Source: Nocardioides speluncae
GTDB taxonomy: Bacteria; Actinomycetota; Actinomycetes; Propionibacteriales; Nocardioidaceae
Direction: 5' to 3'
DNA length: 63,151 nt
Assembly (NCBI RefSeq): GCF_003121585.1
Contig: NZ_QEOO01000029.1
Coordinates: 1-63,151, forward strand
The notes beneath the pieces were generated by a model. The model had not been told where the DNA came from, ran no database searches, and was given only the letters and a program-made list of their open reading frames with translations. Numbering within the stretch: the stretch's first letter is position 1; every line of letters begins with the position of its first letter. Of the stretch, positions 16,870-24,952 are shown in pieces. A program made the translations under genes and the position numbers.

Positions 16870-16911
16870 TCAGCAGCAGTGGCACGGGCAGTCGCAATCA
16901 TCGACGTACAC
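16870..16911 (-). CDS. 13-residue Cys-rich micro-ORF after MerR
   Basis: The peptide reads V(M)YVDDCDCPCHCC, with five Cys and one His in its last eight residues, the density of a metallothionein-like metal-binding peptide. GGGAGG, inside the last MerR codons, lies 8 nt before the GTG start, and the frame begins 2 nt after the MerR stop, as expected for a translationally coupled gene. Co-transcription with a metal-responsive MerR regulator suggests metal buffering or sensing. The alternative is that this is the true C-terminus of MerR displaced by a frameshift, because the same frame is open farther upstream. I do not recognise a named family. Confidence 0.4.
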   Translation of the reverse strand: MYVDDCDCPCHCC

Positions 16912-16913
16912 GC

Positions 16914-17345
16914 TCAGCACCTCCCTTCCGCGTCCGGCGGGTACCAGGTCCCGGGGGTCGGTGGTGGGCAGGTCGCGCTGGGGATCGCCGCCAGCATCTC
17001 GGCCATCTGCGCGCGCAGCGCGGTCAGCCGGACCAGCTGCTCGTCTACCTCCGCGAGCCGGCGGGTGAGGTGCTGCTCGGCGGGCTCGCACGGGCAGACG
17101 CCGGTGTCGCGCACCGCGAGCAGGTCGCGGACGTCGGCCAGGGTCAGCCCGAGCCGCTGGCAGCCCTGGACGAACGCGATCCGGTCGACCATCGACTCGT
17201 CGTACTGCCGGTAGCCCGATGCGGTCCGGGCCGGGGCGGGCAGCAGCCCCTCGCGCTCGTAGAAGCGCACCGTGTCCGGTGTGGTGCCGCTCGCGCGAGC
17301 GAGCTGGGAGACCGTGTACGTCGTCGTCGCAACCGCGGTGGTCAT
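16914..17345 (-). CDS. MerR-family regulator, probably metal-responsive
   Basis: A 143-residue MerR protein. The N-terminal winged helix (YTVSQLARASGTTPDTVRFY, then EREGLLPAPAR) is followed by a long dimerisation helix. Cysteines lie in GVCPCEP at the start of that helix, in ATCPPP and at the C-terminal residue, positions used by metal-sensing MerR proteins. Its promoter carries a perfect palindrome placed as in CueR/ZntR-type promoters. The metal is not determinable. A Cys-rich 13-codon frame follows by 2 nt. Confidence 0.85.
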   Translation of the reverse strand: MTTAVATTTYTVSQLARASGTTPDTVRFYEREGLLPAPARTASGYRQYDESMVDRIAFVQGCQRLGLTLADVRDLLAVRDTGVCPCEPAEQHLTRRLAEVDEQLVRLTALRAQMAEMLAAIPSATCPPPTPGTWYPPDAEGRC

Positions 17346-17358
17346 GCTTCGACGGTAA

Positions 17359-17380
17359 ACCTTGGACCTGGGTCCAAGGT
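17359..17380 (-). promoter_or_regulatory. MerR-type operator/promoter
   Basis: The palindrome is ACCTTGGACC-TG-GGTCCAAGGT. On the minus strand TTGACC and a TTTACC-like -10 flank it with an overlong spacer of about 18-19 bp, the hallmark of MerR-activated promoters. It lies 13 bp upstream of the merR start, so autoregulation is likely. Confidence 0.75.
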
Positions 17381-17436
17381 CAAGCCCGAGACAAATCCAG
17401 TTGCCGCCGCGGAAGCGCCGTTGATATCAACGACCA

Positions 17437-18012
17437 ATGACGAACTCGGACGTCTCCTGGCCGCAGCGCACCGAGCGGCTCCTGCTCCGGCGGGTAACGG
17501 AGAGCGACATCGACCGGCTGCTGGAGTTCCGCAACGACCCCGAGGTCTACCGGTGGTTGCTGAAGACCGAGGTCGACAAGGACGCCCTCCGGGACGCCTG
17601 GATGCGCACCCTGACCGAGCCGGGCGAGCACTCGTCGCTCGCCGAGCTCGACGGGACCGTGATCGGCACCGCCGGACTCGTGGTCCGAGACGGCATGGGC
17701 CAGGACGGTGCCGCCGCGGTGGTCGGCGACGAGGCGCAGATCGGCTACATCCTCGATCCGGCGTATGGCGGTCGCGGCTACGGGACCGAGATCGCGAGCA
17801 ACCTGCTCCGGATCGCCTTCGAGGACCTCGGTGTACGGCGGGTGGTCGCGGGCTGCTTCGCCGACAACACCCCGTCCTGGCGGGTGCTCGAGAAGGTCGG
17901 CATGCGGCGCGAGCAGCACGGCGTCCAGGACTCCTGGCATGCCGAGCTCGGCTGGGTGGACGGCTACACGTACGGGATCCTCGCCGACGAGTGGCGCGCT
18001 ACGAGGTCCTAG
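17437..18012 (+). CDS. GNAT N-acetyltransferase (RimJ/RimL type)
   Basis: A 191-residue acetyltransferase. TERLLLRRVTESDIDRLLEF is the typical RimJ/RimL N-terminus, and the acetyl-CoA loop is YGGRGYGTE. The C-terminal NTPSWRVLEKVGMRREQH completes the GNAT fold. It transfers an acetyl group to an unknown amine: a protein N-terminus, antibiotic or metabolite. It is transcribed alone, divergent from merR. Confidence 0.85.
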   Translation: MTNSDVSWPQRTERLLLRRVTESDIDRLLEFRNDPEVYRWLLKTEVDKDALRDAWMRTLTEPGEHSSLAELDGTVIGTAGLVVRDGMGQDGAAAVVGDEAQIGYILDPAYGGRGYGTEIASNLLRIAFEDLGVRRVVAGCFADNTPSWRVLEKVGMRREQHGVQDSWHAELGWVDGYTYGILADEWRATRS

Positions 18013-18029
18013 GGCTTAGCGCCCAGGGC

Positions 18030-18398
18030 TTAGGAGACGCCGACCAGATCGACGACGAAGATCAGGGTCTCGCCCGGCTTGATCACGCCGCCCGCACCGC
18101 GGTCGCCGTACCCCAGGTGCGGCGGGATCACCAGCTTGCGACGGCCGCCGACCTTCATCCCGGCCACGCCCTGGTCCCAGCCGGGGATGACCTGGCCGAC
18201 TCCGAGCCGGAACCGCAGCGGCTCGCCCCGGTTGTACGACGCGTCGAACTCCTCGCCGGTCGAGTGCGCGACCCCGACGTAGTGCACCGTGACGGTCGAG
18301 CCGCTGGTGGCCTCGTCACCGTCGCCGGTGGTCTCGTCGGTCACGACCAGGTCGGCCGGCGGGTCGAAGTCGGGAAAGTCGATCTCGGGCTTGTTCAT
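18030..18398 (-). CDS. FKBP-type peptidyl-prolyl cis-trans isomerase
   Basis: A 122-residue cytoplasmic FKBP: one FKBP domain with the motifs VTVHYVGV, FDASYNRGEPLRFRLGVGQV, IPGWDQGVAGMKVGGRRKL and IPPHLGYGDRG. Active-site aromatics and the Asp-Phe pair are present. There is no signal peptide. It catalyses proline isomerisation in protein folding. Confidence 0.92.
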   Translation of the reverse strand: MNKPEIDFPDFDPPADLVVTDETTGDGDEATSGSTVTVHYVGVAHSTGEEFDASYNRGEPLRFRLGVGQVIPGWDQGVAGMKVGGRRKLVIPPHLGYGDRGAGGVIKPGETLIFVVDLVGVS

Positions 18399-18443
18399 GG
18401 TGCCCGACTATGCCATGCAGACCCCGGCAGTCCGGTGTCGGCG

Positions 18444-21083
18444 TCAGGGGCGGCGCGTGTCGGACTCCTCGTCGCAGACGAGCTGGCTCGGGAGTGTCGC
18501 CTCCTCGTCGCCGATGTCGTCGCGGGCCTGCCACCGGCCAAGGTTCCACTCCAGCCAGTCGTCGTTACCGACCTCGTGCCCGGCCAGCGCGCATGCGCGT
18601 TCCTCGCCCTTCAGCTCCGCCAGCACCGGGACCGCGTCCGAAGACAGGCCGCGCAGGTAGTACCAGTCGACCTTGCCGGTCTCGTCGTACCGCTCGAGGT
18701 TCTGCCGGGCGATCCAGGCGTCCGGGTTGATCGCGGCGATGCCGAGCAGCGCGACCACGCCGCTGAGCAGCGCGAGCCGCGGCAGCCACTGGTGGATCGG
18801 CCAGAACAGGCCGACGAGCATCGCGAGCACGAGCAGCCCGAGCCAGCCCTCGAACACGTCGACCAGCAGCCGCAGCTCCGTGAAGCCGTATGCCTCCTGG
18901 TAGACGTGCATCCGATACAGCGCCGAGGCCACCACCACCAGCGTCATCGCGCACAGCAGCCCGAGCGACGCCTGGACCCAGATCCGGTCCTGCTGGGTCT
19001 CGCGCGGAGCCTTCCTACCGGCCGCCCACACCACCAGCAGCGTCAGCGCGGTCGCGACGGTGAGCTGGCCGAAGCCTTGGTGCACGTACTCGGCGTAGGT
19101 CAGGCCGGTGGTCCGGCGCAGGTAGCCGTGGCCGCCGAAGATCACGGTTGCCTGGGCGATCAGGAAGACCGCGAACACCGCGTCCACCAGCAGCACCGGC
19201 GCCAGCCACTCGAAGCGGTGCTGCAACCGCTGCGGCGTGCCGCCCTCCCGCTCGACCGGCGGTGGGTTGAGCCCGAGGTACGCCGCGGCCAGGACCACGC
19301 CGCCGACCGCCATCGTGATGAAGGCCCGCTGCACGAACGTGTCCAGCCTCAGGTCCGGCACCAGCACGCCGACCCACTCGGCGAACAGCGCGTCGGCCGA
19401 GGCGAACAGCAGCCCGAAGACGGTCACGCCGAGCAGCGACCAGAGCGCCGTACGCAGCACCGCCGGGCCGTGCCCGAAACCGGTCAGCACCCGCAGGCTC
19501 TTGCCGAGCCACGGGATACCGCGCAGGCCGGCGAACGGCCAGGCGATGCCGCCGAGGAAGAAGCCCGCGAAGGTCCGGCCACGCACCAGCCCGGCGATGC
19601 ACAGGGCGGCGCCGGCGAACATGCAGAGCACCGCGATCCACTCGGCGTCGCGCAGCACCGGCACCACCGAGAGCAGGACGCACAGCCCCGCGCAGGCCAG
19701 CGTGAACGGGTCCCGCCGATGCTTGGCGAACGCCAGCACGGTCCCGCCGGCGGCGAGCAGCACCAGGACGGTGCCGATGCCGAGGTTGCGCTCCGGGAAG
19801 ATGAACGCCGCGAGCAGGCCGACGCCGAGGCTCGCCAGCACCGGCCGGATGTCCGGCTCGGCCTTCTCGGGCCAGATGTCGGCGAACAGCGGTGCCGGCG
19901 GCGGGTACGGCGGCCTGCCGCCGGTTGAGGAGGTTGCGCTAGCAACCGTCTCGAAACCAGCGGCAGGCCCAGCGGGCGCGGCCTTGGGCTCGACGGGGGG
20001 ACCAGGCGGGGGCGGCGGTGAGGCAGGAGTGGTCATGGCAGTTTCCTGTCTGGGAGTCGGTCGGTCGGTGCGAGTGGGGAGGTCGACCCGGACCCGGGCG
20101 CCGACGGCGCCGTCCGGTCCATCGGCGGGGTCGACGAAGGAGATGACGCCGCCGTGCAGGTCGGTGACCCAGCGGGCGATGGCCAGGCCGAGACCGGTGC
20201 CCCCGCCGTCGTGGTTGGCGAGGGTGCCGAACCGCTCGAAGACGCGCTCGCGGTCCTCGGGTGCGATGCCGGGACCGTGGTCGGCGATCTCGATCCGCCA
20301 GCCGGCCTCGTACCCGTCGGCGGTGACCCGGACGACGCCGCCGGCCGGACTGTGCCGGGACGCGTTGTCGAGCAGGTTGGCGACGAGCTGGCGCAGCCGG
20401 GCGGGGTCGCCGTACGCGGTGTACGCCGCCGGCCGGACCGTGAGGTCCCAGGTGACGTCGCGGCCGGTCGTGTCGGCCGTCGACCGGGCCTCGGCCACCG
20501 CCTGCTCCAACAGCAGCGTGACCGGCACCGTGTCCCACGCCAGCGGCGCGATGCCGGCGTCCACCCGGGAGAGGTCGAGCAGGTCGGAGACCAGTGCCGC
20601 GAGCCGCTCGGCCTGGTCGAGCGCGGTCCGCAGCGCTGCCGGATCCGGCTCGGAGACGCCGTCGACGAGGTTCTCGAGTACGGCGCACAGTGCGGTCAGC
20701 GGGGTCCGCAGCTCGTGGCTCACGTTGGCGATCAGGTCGCGCCTCTCGCGGTCGACGGCCGCCAGGTCATTGGCCATGGTGTTGAAGGCGCAGGCGAGCT
20801 GGCCGATCTCGTCGCCGGAGGTCTCGTCCACCCGGACCGCGTAGTCGCCGCGCGCCATCCGCCGGGCGGCGTCGGTCATCTGCCGCAGCGGCGAGGTCAT
20901 GCCGACCGCGAGCAGCTGGGTGACCCCGAGCGCCAGCAGCACGGTTACCGGCAGGCTCAGCCACGGCGACACCCCGGCCGAGGAGCCGATTGTCGCCACC
21001 ACCGCCGCCACCGCGACGCTCGCGACCACCAGCAGCCCGAGCTTGACCTTGATCGAGGTGACCTGGTCGAGGGGAGTGGTCAC
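18444..21083 (-). CDS. Sensor histidine kinase fused to a DUF4153-type membrane domain
   Basis: One uninterrupted 879-residue frame. Residues 1-349 are a sensor kinase: two hydrophobic helices, a HAMP domain (SPLRQMTDAARRMARGDYAV), the H-box NVSHELRTPL, and N, G1 and G2 boxes (DNASRHSPAGG, DHGPGIAPED, GGGTGLGLAIARW). No stop codon follows. The frame continues into a Pro-rich linker and a roughly 450-residue polytopic domain of the DUF4153/DUF4173 type, ending in a 60-residue soluble tail. The GTG start overlaps the response-regulator stop. An ATG at 20036 preceded by CAGGAA could start the second part separately, but the kinase would still lack its own stop. A 36-bp repeat encodes part of the linker. 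Confidence 0.8.
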   Translation of the reverse strand: MTTPLDQVTSIKVKLGLLVVASVAVAAVVATIGSSAGVSPWLSLPVTVLLALGVTQLLAVGMTSPLRQMTDAARRMARGDYAVRVDETSGDEIGQLACAFNTMANDLAAVDRERRDLIANVSHELRTPLTALCAVLENLVDGVSEPDPAALRTALDQAERLAALVSDLLDLSRVDAGIAPLAWDTVPVTLLLEQAVAEARSTADTTGRDVTWDLTVRPAAYTAYGDPARLRQLVANLLDNASRHSPAGGVVRVTADGYEAGWRIEIADHGPGIAPEDRERVFERFGTLANHDGGGTGLGLAIARWVTDLHGGVISFVDPADGPDGAVGARVRVDLPTRTDRPTPRQETAMTTPASPPPPPGPPVEPKAAPAGPAAGFETVASATSSTGGRPPYPPPAPLFADIWPEKAEPDIRPVLASLGVGLLAAFIFPERNLGIGTVLVLLAAGGTVLAFAKHRRDPFTLACAGLCVLLSVVPVLRDAEWIAVLCMFAGAALCIAGLVRGRTFAGFFLGGIAWPFAGLRGIPWLGKSLRVLTGFGHGPAVLRTALWSLLGVTVFGLLFASADALFAEWVGVLVPDLRLDTFVQRAFITMAVGGVVLAAAYLGLNPPPVEREGGTPQRLQHRFEWLAPVLLVDAVFAVFLIAQATVIFGGHGYLRRTTGLTYAEYVHQGFGQLTVATALTLLVVWAAGRKAPRETQQDRIWVQASLGLLCAMTLVVVASALYRMHVYQEAYGFTELRLLVDVFEGWLGLLVLAMLVGLFWPIHQWLPRLALLSGVVALLGIAAINPDAWIARQNLERYDETGKVDWYYLRGLSSDAVPVLAELKGEERACALAGHEVGNDDWLEWNLGRWQARDDIGDEEATLPSQLVCDEESDTRRP
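19923..19958. repeat. 36-bp palindromic repeat, copy 1, inside the kinase fusion gene
   Basis: It begins GGTTGAGGAGGTTGC and ends GCAACCGTCTCGAAACC, with nested inverted pairs GGTT/AACC and GGTTGC/GCAACC. It differs at one base from the copy at 48875-48910. Read on the minus strand it encodes GFETVASATSST in the linker of the kinase-DUF4153 protein. Confidence 0.8.
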
Positions 21084-21769
21084 CGGCTCGGTCCTAGCGG
21101 TTCCAGCGCGTAGCCGACGCCGTGCGCGGTGCGCACCCGGTCCGGGCCGATCTTGGCGCGCAGCGCCTTCACATGGCTGTCGACCGTGCGGGTACCGGAG
21201 GCGCCCGGCCAGCCCCAGACCTCGGCGAGCAGCTTCTCGCGGGTCAGCACCTGGCCCGGTGTGGTCGCGAGGCAGACCAGCAGGTCGAACTCGGTCGGTG
21301 TCAGCCGCACCTCGTCCTCGCCGACCCAAACCCGGCGGGCGCCGACGTCGACGCGGAGGTCGCCGTACTCGAGGGTGCGCGGCGTGCCCAGCGAGGCGGC
21401 CCGGTCGACCCGGCGCAGCAGCGCGTGGATCCGGGCGACCAGCTCGCGCATCCGGAACGGCTTGGTCAGGTAGTCGTCCGCGCCGACCCCGAGCCCGACC
21501 AGGATGTCGGCCTCGTCGTCGCGCGCGGTCAGCATCAGCACCGGCACCGGCTGCACGGCCTGGATCCGGCGGCACACCTCGTGCCCGTCGTACCCCGGCA
21601 GCATCACGTCGAGCACGACCACGTCGGGCACGTGGTTGGTGAACGCCGCGACCGCTCCGGGGCCGTCCCACGTCTGGACGACGTCGTACCCCTCGGACAG
21701 CAGGCGGTCGGTGACGGCCTGGTTGATCAGCGGCTCGTCCTCGACGACGAGTACCCGACGTTGTGCCAT
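21080..21769 (-). CDS. OmpR/PhoB-family response regulator
   Basis: A 229-residue regulator. The receiver domain has acidic residues VVEDE near 10, the phosphoacceptor in VVLDVMLPGYDG and the conserved lysine in DDYLTKPF. The C-terminal winged helix (VRLTPTEFDLLVCLATTPGQ ... VDSHVKALRAKIGPDRVRTA) binds DNA. Its stop overlaps the start of the partner kinase by 4 nt (GTGA), which supports a cognate pair. The signal and target genes are not evident. Confidence 0.93.
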   Translation of the reverse strand: MAQRRVLVVEDEPLINQAVTDRLLSEGYDVVQTWDGPGAVAAFTNHVPDVVVLDVMLPGYDGHEVCRRIQAVQPVPVLMLTARDDEADILVGLGVGADDYLTKPFRMRELVARIHALLRRVDRAASLGTPRTLEYGDLRVDVGARRVWVGEDEVRLTPTEFDLLVCLATTPGQVLTREKLLAEVWGWPGASGTRTVDSHVKALRAKIGPDRVRTAHGVGYALEPLGPSR

Positions 21770-21841
21770 GCCCCGAGCGTAGGAGCGCAGAGGGTCAGAA
21801 GTCGGGGATGACCCGTGAAGGTTCTGTGCAGGTCGCGCCGG

Positions 21842-22276
21842 CTACTTCGTCTGGTGCACGTAGTGGTCGAGCTGGTCGCGCTCGAACTCCAGCTCGCCGA
21901 TCCGGCTCTTCACCACGTCGCCGATGCTGATGATCCCGGTGAGCTGCTCGTCGCGGACGACGGGAATGTGCCGAATCCGGTGCTCGGTCATCTGCTGCAT
22001 CAGCTCGTCGACCGACGACTCCGGCGTGCAGGTGTGCACGACCGCGGTCATGATCGCCTGCACCGGGCCGTTGAGGACGGCGTCGTCATCGTTGAGCCGG
22101 CGGACCACATCGCGCTCACTGACGATGCCCTCGACCTTGCTGCCGTCGGTGCTGACGATCAGGGCTCCGACGTTGTGCTGGGCGAGCAGAGCGACCAGCT
22201 CGCGCACCGTCGCATCGGGGGGAATCGTGACGACTTCCTGGCTGGGCTTTCCCCTGAGTACATCGCTGATCCGCAT
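21842..22276 (-). CDS. CBS-domain pair protein
   Basis: A 144-residue protein made of two CBS motifs: TIPPDATVRELVALLAQHNV ... GIVSERDVVRRL, and CTPESSVDELMQQMTEHRIR ... GIISIGDVVKSR. A charged C-terminal helix follows. CBS pairs bind adenosine nucleotides, and stand-alone forms in actinobacteria include hypoxia-response proteins. ATG 22276 has GGAGG 9 nt upstream, so the 27 upstream codons in the open frame are not used. Confidence 0.88.
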   Translation of the reverse strand: MRISDVLRGKPSQEVVTIPPDATVRELVALLAQHNVGALIVSTDGSKVEGIVSERDVVRRLNDDDAVLNGPVQAIMTAVVHTCTPESSVDELMQQMTEHRIRHIPVVRDEQLTGIISIGDVVKSRIGELEFERDQLDHYVHQTK

Positions 22277-22349
22277 CGGTGCACCTCCAGCATCACGAGA
22301 GTTGTCTGACCACGCTACTGCCGGGTATGCGCAAATGAACAGACTTGTC

Positions 22350-23258
22350 TCAGCCACCAGGCTCAGGGTCAGGCTCGTCGGGCGTACGTCGCCTCTCGGC
22401 GAGGTCGTGCACCGAGCCGGTCCGGTACGCCGCGACGTCCGGGTCGCTGTCGTCGTCGGCGAGCGAGCCGAGGAAGGCGAGCGCGGCCTCGTGCAGGTGG
22501 CCGTTGCTGGCCAGCGCGTTCCCGCCGAACGGGCCGGGCGTGCCGTCCAGCGAGCTGAACTGGCCGCCGGCCTCGCGGACGATGATGTCCAGCGCCGCCA
22601 TGTCGTAGACCTCGAGCTCCGGCTCGGCCGCCAGGTCGACGGCGCCCTCGGCGACGAGCATGTAGGACCAGAAGTCGCCGTACGCCCGGGTCCGCCAGCA
22701 CCGCCGCGCCAGCGACAGGAACGCCTCCAGCCGGTCCCGCTCGTCCCAGCCGAACAGCGAGCTGTAGGAGAGCGAGGCGTCGTCGAGGCGGCGCACGTCG
22801 GACACGTGGCACTGGGTTGCCTTGAGCAGCGAGCGGCCGGTCCAGGTGCCGTTGCCGACCGAGGCCCACCAGCGGCGCTGCAGCTGCGGCGCGGACACCA
22901 CGCCGAGCACCACCTCGTCGTCGACGACCAGCGAGATCAGCGTCGCCCAGACCGGGACCCCGCGGACGAAGTTCTTGGTGCCGTCGATCGGGTCGATCAC
23001 CCAGCGGCGCTGGCTGTGCCCGGTCGTGCCGTGCTCCTCGCCGACCACCGCGTCCCGGGACCGGACCCGCGACAGGGTGCGCCGAATGCCCTCCTCGACG
23101 GTCTTGTCGGCGTCGGTCACCGGAGTCAGGTCCGGCTTGCTCATCACATGCAGGTCGAGCGCCTTGAACCGGCCCTGGGTGATCGAGTCTGCGTCGTCGG
23201 CAAGCACGTGCGCGAGCCGCAGGTCGTCGGTGTAGTCGGTCGGCCGTGAGCTGGGCAT
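22350..23258 (-). CDS. hisN: Histidinol-phosphatase, inositol monophosphatase fold
   Basis: A 302-residue Mg2+-dependent phosphatase. The IMPase motifs are GEEHG and WVIDPIDGTKNFVRG, with VYDMAALDIIVREAGG supplying the third metal-site aspartate. Actinobacterial homologues of this length act as histidinol-phosphate phosphatase in histidine synthesis. Position near rsgA, aroA and sigR-rsrA matches conserved actinobacterial gene order. Inositol-1-phosphate activity is the alternative. Confidence 0.8.
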   Translation of the reverse strand: MPSSRPTDYTDDLRLAHVLADDADSITQGRFKALDLHVMSKPDLTPVTDADKTVEEGIRRTLSRVRSRDAVVGEEHGTTGHSQRRWVIDPIDGTKNFVRGVPVWATLISLVVDDEVVLGVVSAPQLQRRWWASVGNGTWTGRSLLKATQCHVSDVRRLDDASLSYSSLFGWDERDRLEAFLSLARRCWRTRAYGDFWSYMLVAEGAVDLAAEPELEVYDMAALDIIVREAGGQFSSLDGTPGPFGGNALASNGHLHEAALAFLGSLADDDSDPDVAAYRTGSVHDLAERRRTPDEPDPEPGG

Positions 23259-23342
23259 GACGCACACGCTAGCGGCAGTCGTCCTGGTGAGGGTGCGGCA
23301 TAGCGCTCCCATCCCGGCACGACCTGCCGCTAACGTGCATCC

Positions 23343-23834
23343 ATGGAGATCAACGGAGTGCCGCTGCACCCGCTCATCGTGCATGCCGCTGTGGTTTTCG
23401 CGCCGCTGGCGTCGCTGGCCGGCCTGCTGTACGCCGTGCTGCCGAGGTGGCGCTGGGCCACGCGCTGGCCGATGATCGCGCTCGCCGTGATCGGTGCCGG
23501 ATCGGTGCTCGCGGCGTACCTGTCCGGCAAGAACTTCCTCGGCGACCGGCCAGGTCTTCGAGAGGTCCCCGAAATCTGGGAAGACCTCCAAGTCCACCAG
23601 GATCGAGCGCTGGCGCTGCTCTGGATCTCGCTGATCTATGTCGCCATAGTCCTGCTCGCAGGCTGGACCCTCGGCGGCCCGAGCGCGCTGGCGTCAGGCG
23701 CAGGTGCGCAGGAGACCCGGGCCGGCGCGCTGAGCTGGGGCGCCATCACGCTGCTCGTGGTTGGCGCGGTCGCGGTCCTGGTGATGACGATCCTCACCGG
23801 CGACGCCGGTGCCCGGGCGGTCTGGGAGAGCTAG
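23343..23834 (+). CDS. DUF2231 family membrane protein
   Basis: A 163-residue protein starting with MEINGVPLHPLIVHAAVVF, the characteristic HP-x-IVH entry of DUF2231. It has four hydrophobic segments, at about residues 15-33, 42-58, 90-108 and 132-150. The role is unknown; the conserved histidines suggest haem or metal binding in the membrane. It is divergent from hisN and followed by a palindromic repeat that may end its transcript. Confidence 0.82.
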   Translation: MEINGVPLHPLIVHAAVVFAPLASLAGLLYAVLPRWRWATRWPMIALAVIGAGSVLAAYLSGKNFLGDRPGLREVPEIWEDLQVHQDRALALLWISLIYVAIVLLAGWTLGGPSALASGAGAQETRAGALSWGAITLLVVGAVAVLVMTILTGDAGARAVWES

Positions 23835-23846
23835 GCCGGTCGTGGA

Positions 23847-23951
23847 GCTGGGACAAATTCACTAGGTACCTAGTGAATTTGTCCCAGCCCACGGGAAGTT
23901 TCCGACGGGGAGGGCCGGTTTCACTGGGTGCCTAGTGAAACTGCCCGGCCC
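23847..23951. repeat. Bipartite palindromic repeat, copy 1
   Basis: Palindrome A (23847-23888) is 42 nt, perfect and without a loop; its half is CTGGGACAAATTCACTAGGT plus one outer G. A 23-nt linker containing GAAGTTTCCGACGGG leads to palindrome B (23912-23951), with TTTCACT/AGTGAAA and GGGCCGG/CCGGCCC arms. A second, inverted copy lies at 41711-41804. It sits between the convergent DUF2231 and rsgA genes and may also terminate transcription. Confidence 0.85.
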
Positions 23952-23953
23952 GC

Positions 23954-24952
23954 TCAGTCGCCCGCCCCACCCTCGCGGGCGTCGAGGAGGCGGCGGAAGG
24001 ACTGGACGCGGTCGGGGTCGGCTTGGGCGGCGGCGACGGCGATGTCGAGCCCGCACTCCGGCTCGTCGCTGCCGTGCGTACAGCCGCGCGGGCACTCCTC
24101 GGTCATCTCGTCGAGGTCGGGGAACGCCTCGATCAGCCGTTCCGGGCGCACGTGCGCGAGGCCGAACGAGCGGATGCCCGGGGTGTCGATTATCCAGCCG
24201 CCATCGCCGTCGACCGGGGGCAGCGCCAGCATCACCGCCGAGGTCGAGGTGTGCCGGCCACGGCCGGTGACCGCGTTGACGATGCCGACGTCGCGGCTGG
24301 CGGTGGGCACCAGTGCGTTGACCAGCGTCGACTTGCCGACGCCGCTGTGGCCGACCAGCACGCTGGTGTGCCCGGACAGCTGCTCGCGCACCTTGGTCAG
24401 GTCGCCGCCGCGCTGAGTGACGACGTACGGAACCCCGAGCGAGCGGTACGTCGACAGCAGCGTCTCCGGATCGGCGAGGTCGGCCTTGGTCAGGCACAGG
24501 ATCGGGTGCATGCCGGCGTCGTACGCCGCGACCAGGGCGCGGTCGATCAGCCGCGGCCGCGGCTCGGGGTCGGCCAGCGCGGTGACCACCACGAGCTGGT
24601 CGGCGTTGGAGACGATGATCCGCTCGATCGGGTCGTCGTCGTCGGCGGTACGGCGCAGCGTGGTGCTGCGCTCGGACACCTCGACGATCCGGGCCAGTGA
24701 GCCGTCGGCTCCGGAGACGTCACCGACCACCCGGATCCGGTCGCCCACGACCACACCCTTGCGGCCGAGCGGCCGGGACTTCATCGCCATCACGGTCTGT
24801 CCGTCGACCAGCAGCGTGAACCGACCCCGGTCCACCGCGACTACCACGCCGTCGACGGCGTCGTCGTAGGTGGGTCGTTCCTTGGTGCGTGGGCGGGTCC
24901 GACGGCGCGGTCGTTCGTAGTGCTCCGCGTCGTGGTCGGACCAGCGGCTCAC
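23954..24952 (-). CDS. rsgA: Ribosome small-subunit-dependent GTPase
   Basis: A 332-residue circularly permuted GTPase that matures the 30S subunit. An OB-fold (residues about 35-100) precedes the G domain in permuted order: G4 TKAD, then G1 GHSGVGKST, then G3 DTPG. The C-terminal zinc site is CPRGCTH...C, with spacing one residue different from the E. coli form. The GTG start overlaps the aroA stop (GTGA), so the two are co-translated. Confidence 0.92.
   Translation of the reverse strand: MSRWSDHDAEHYERPRRRTRPRTKERPTYDDAVDGVVVAVDRGRFTLLVDGQTVMAMKSRPLGRKGVVVGDRIRVVGDVSGADGSLARIVEVSERSTTLRRTADDDDPIERIIVSNADQLVVVTALADPEPRPRLIDRALVAAYDAGMHPILCLTKADLADPETLLSTYRSLGVPYVVTQRGGDLTKVREQLSGHTSVLVGHSGVGKSTLVNALVPTASRDVGIVNAVTGRGRHTSTSAVMLALPPVDGDGGWIIDTPGIRSFGLAHVRPERLIEAFPDLDEMTEECPRGCTHGSDEPECGLDIAVAAAQADPDRVQSFRRLLDAREGGAGD

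Noticed and set aside
17070..19928. 952-codon plus-strand open frame across MerR, GNAT, FKBP and DUF4153 genes
   Set aside because: It runs through four unrelated genes on both strands and has no recognisable domain.
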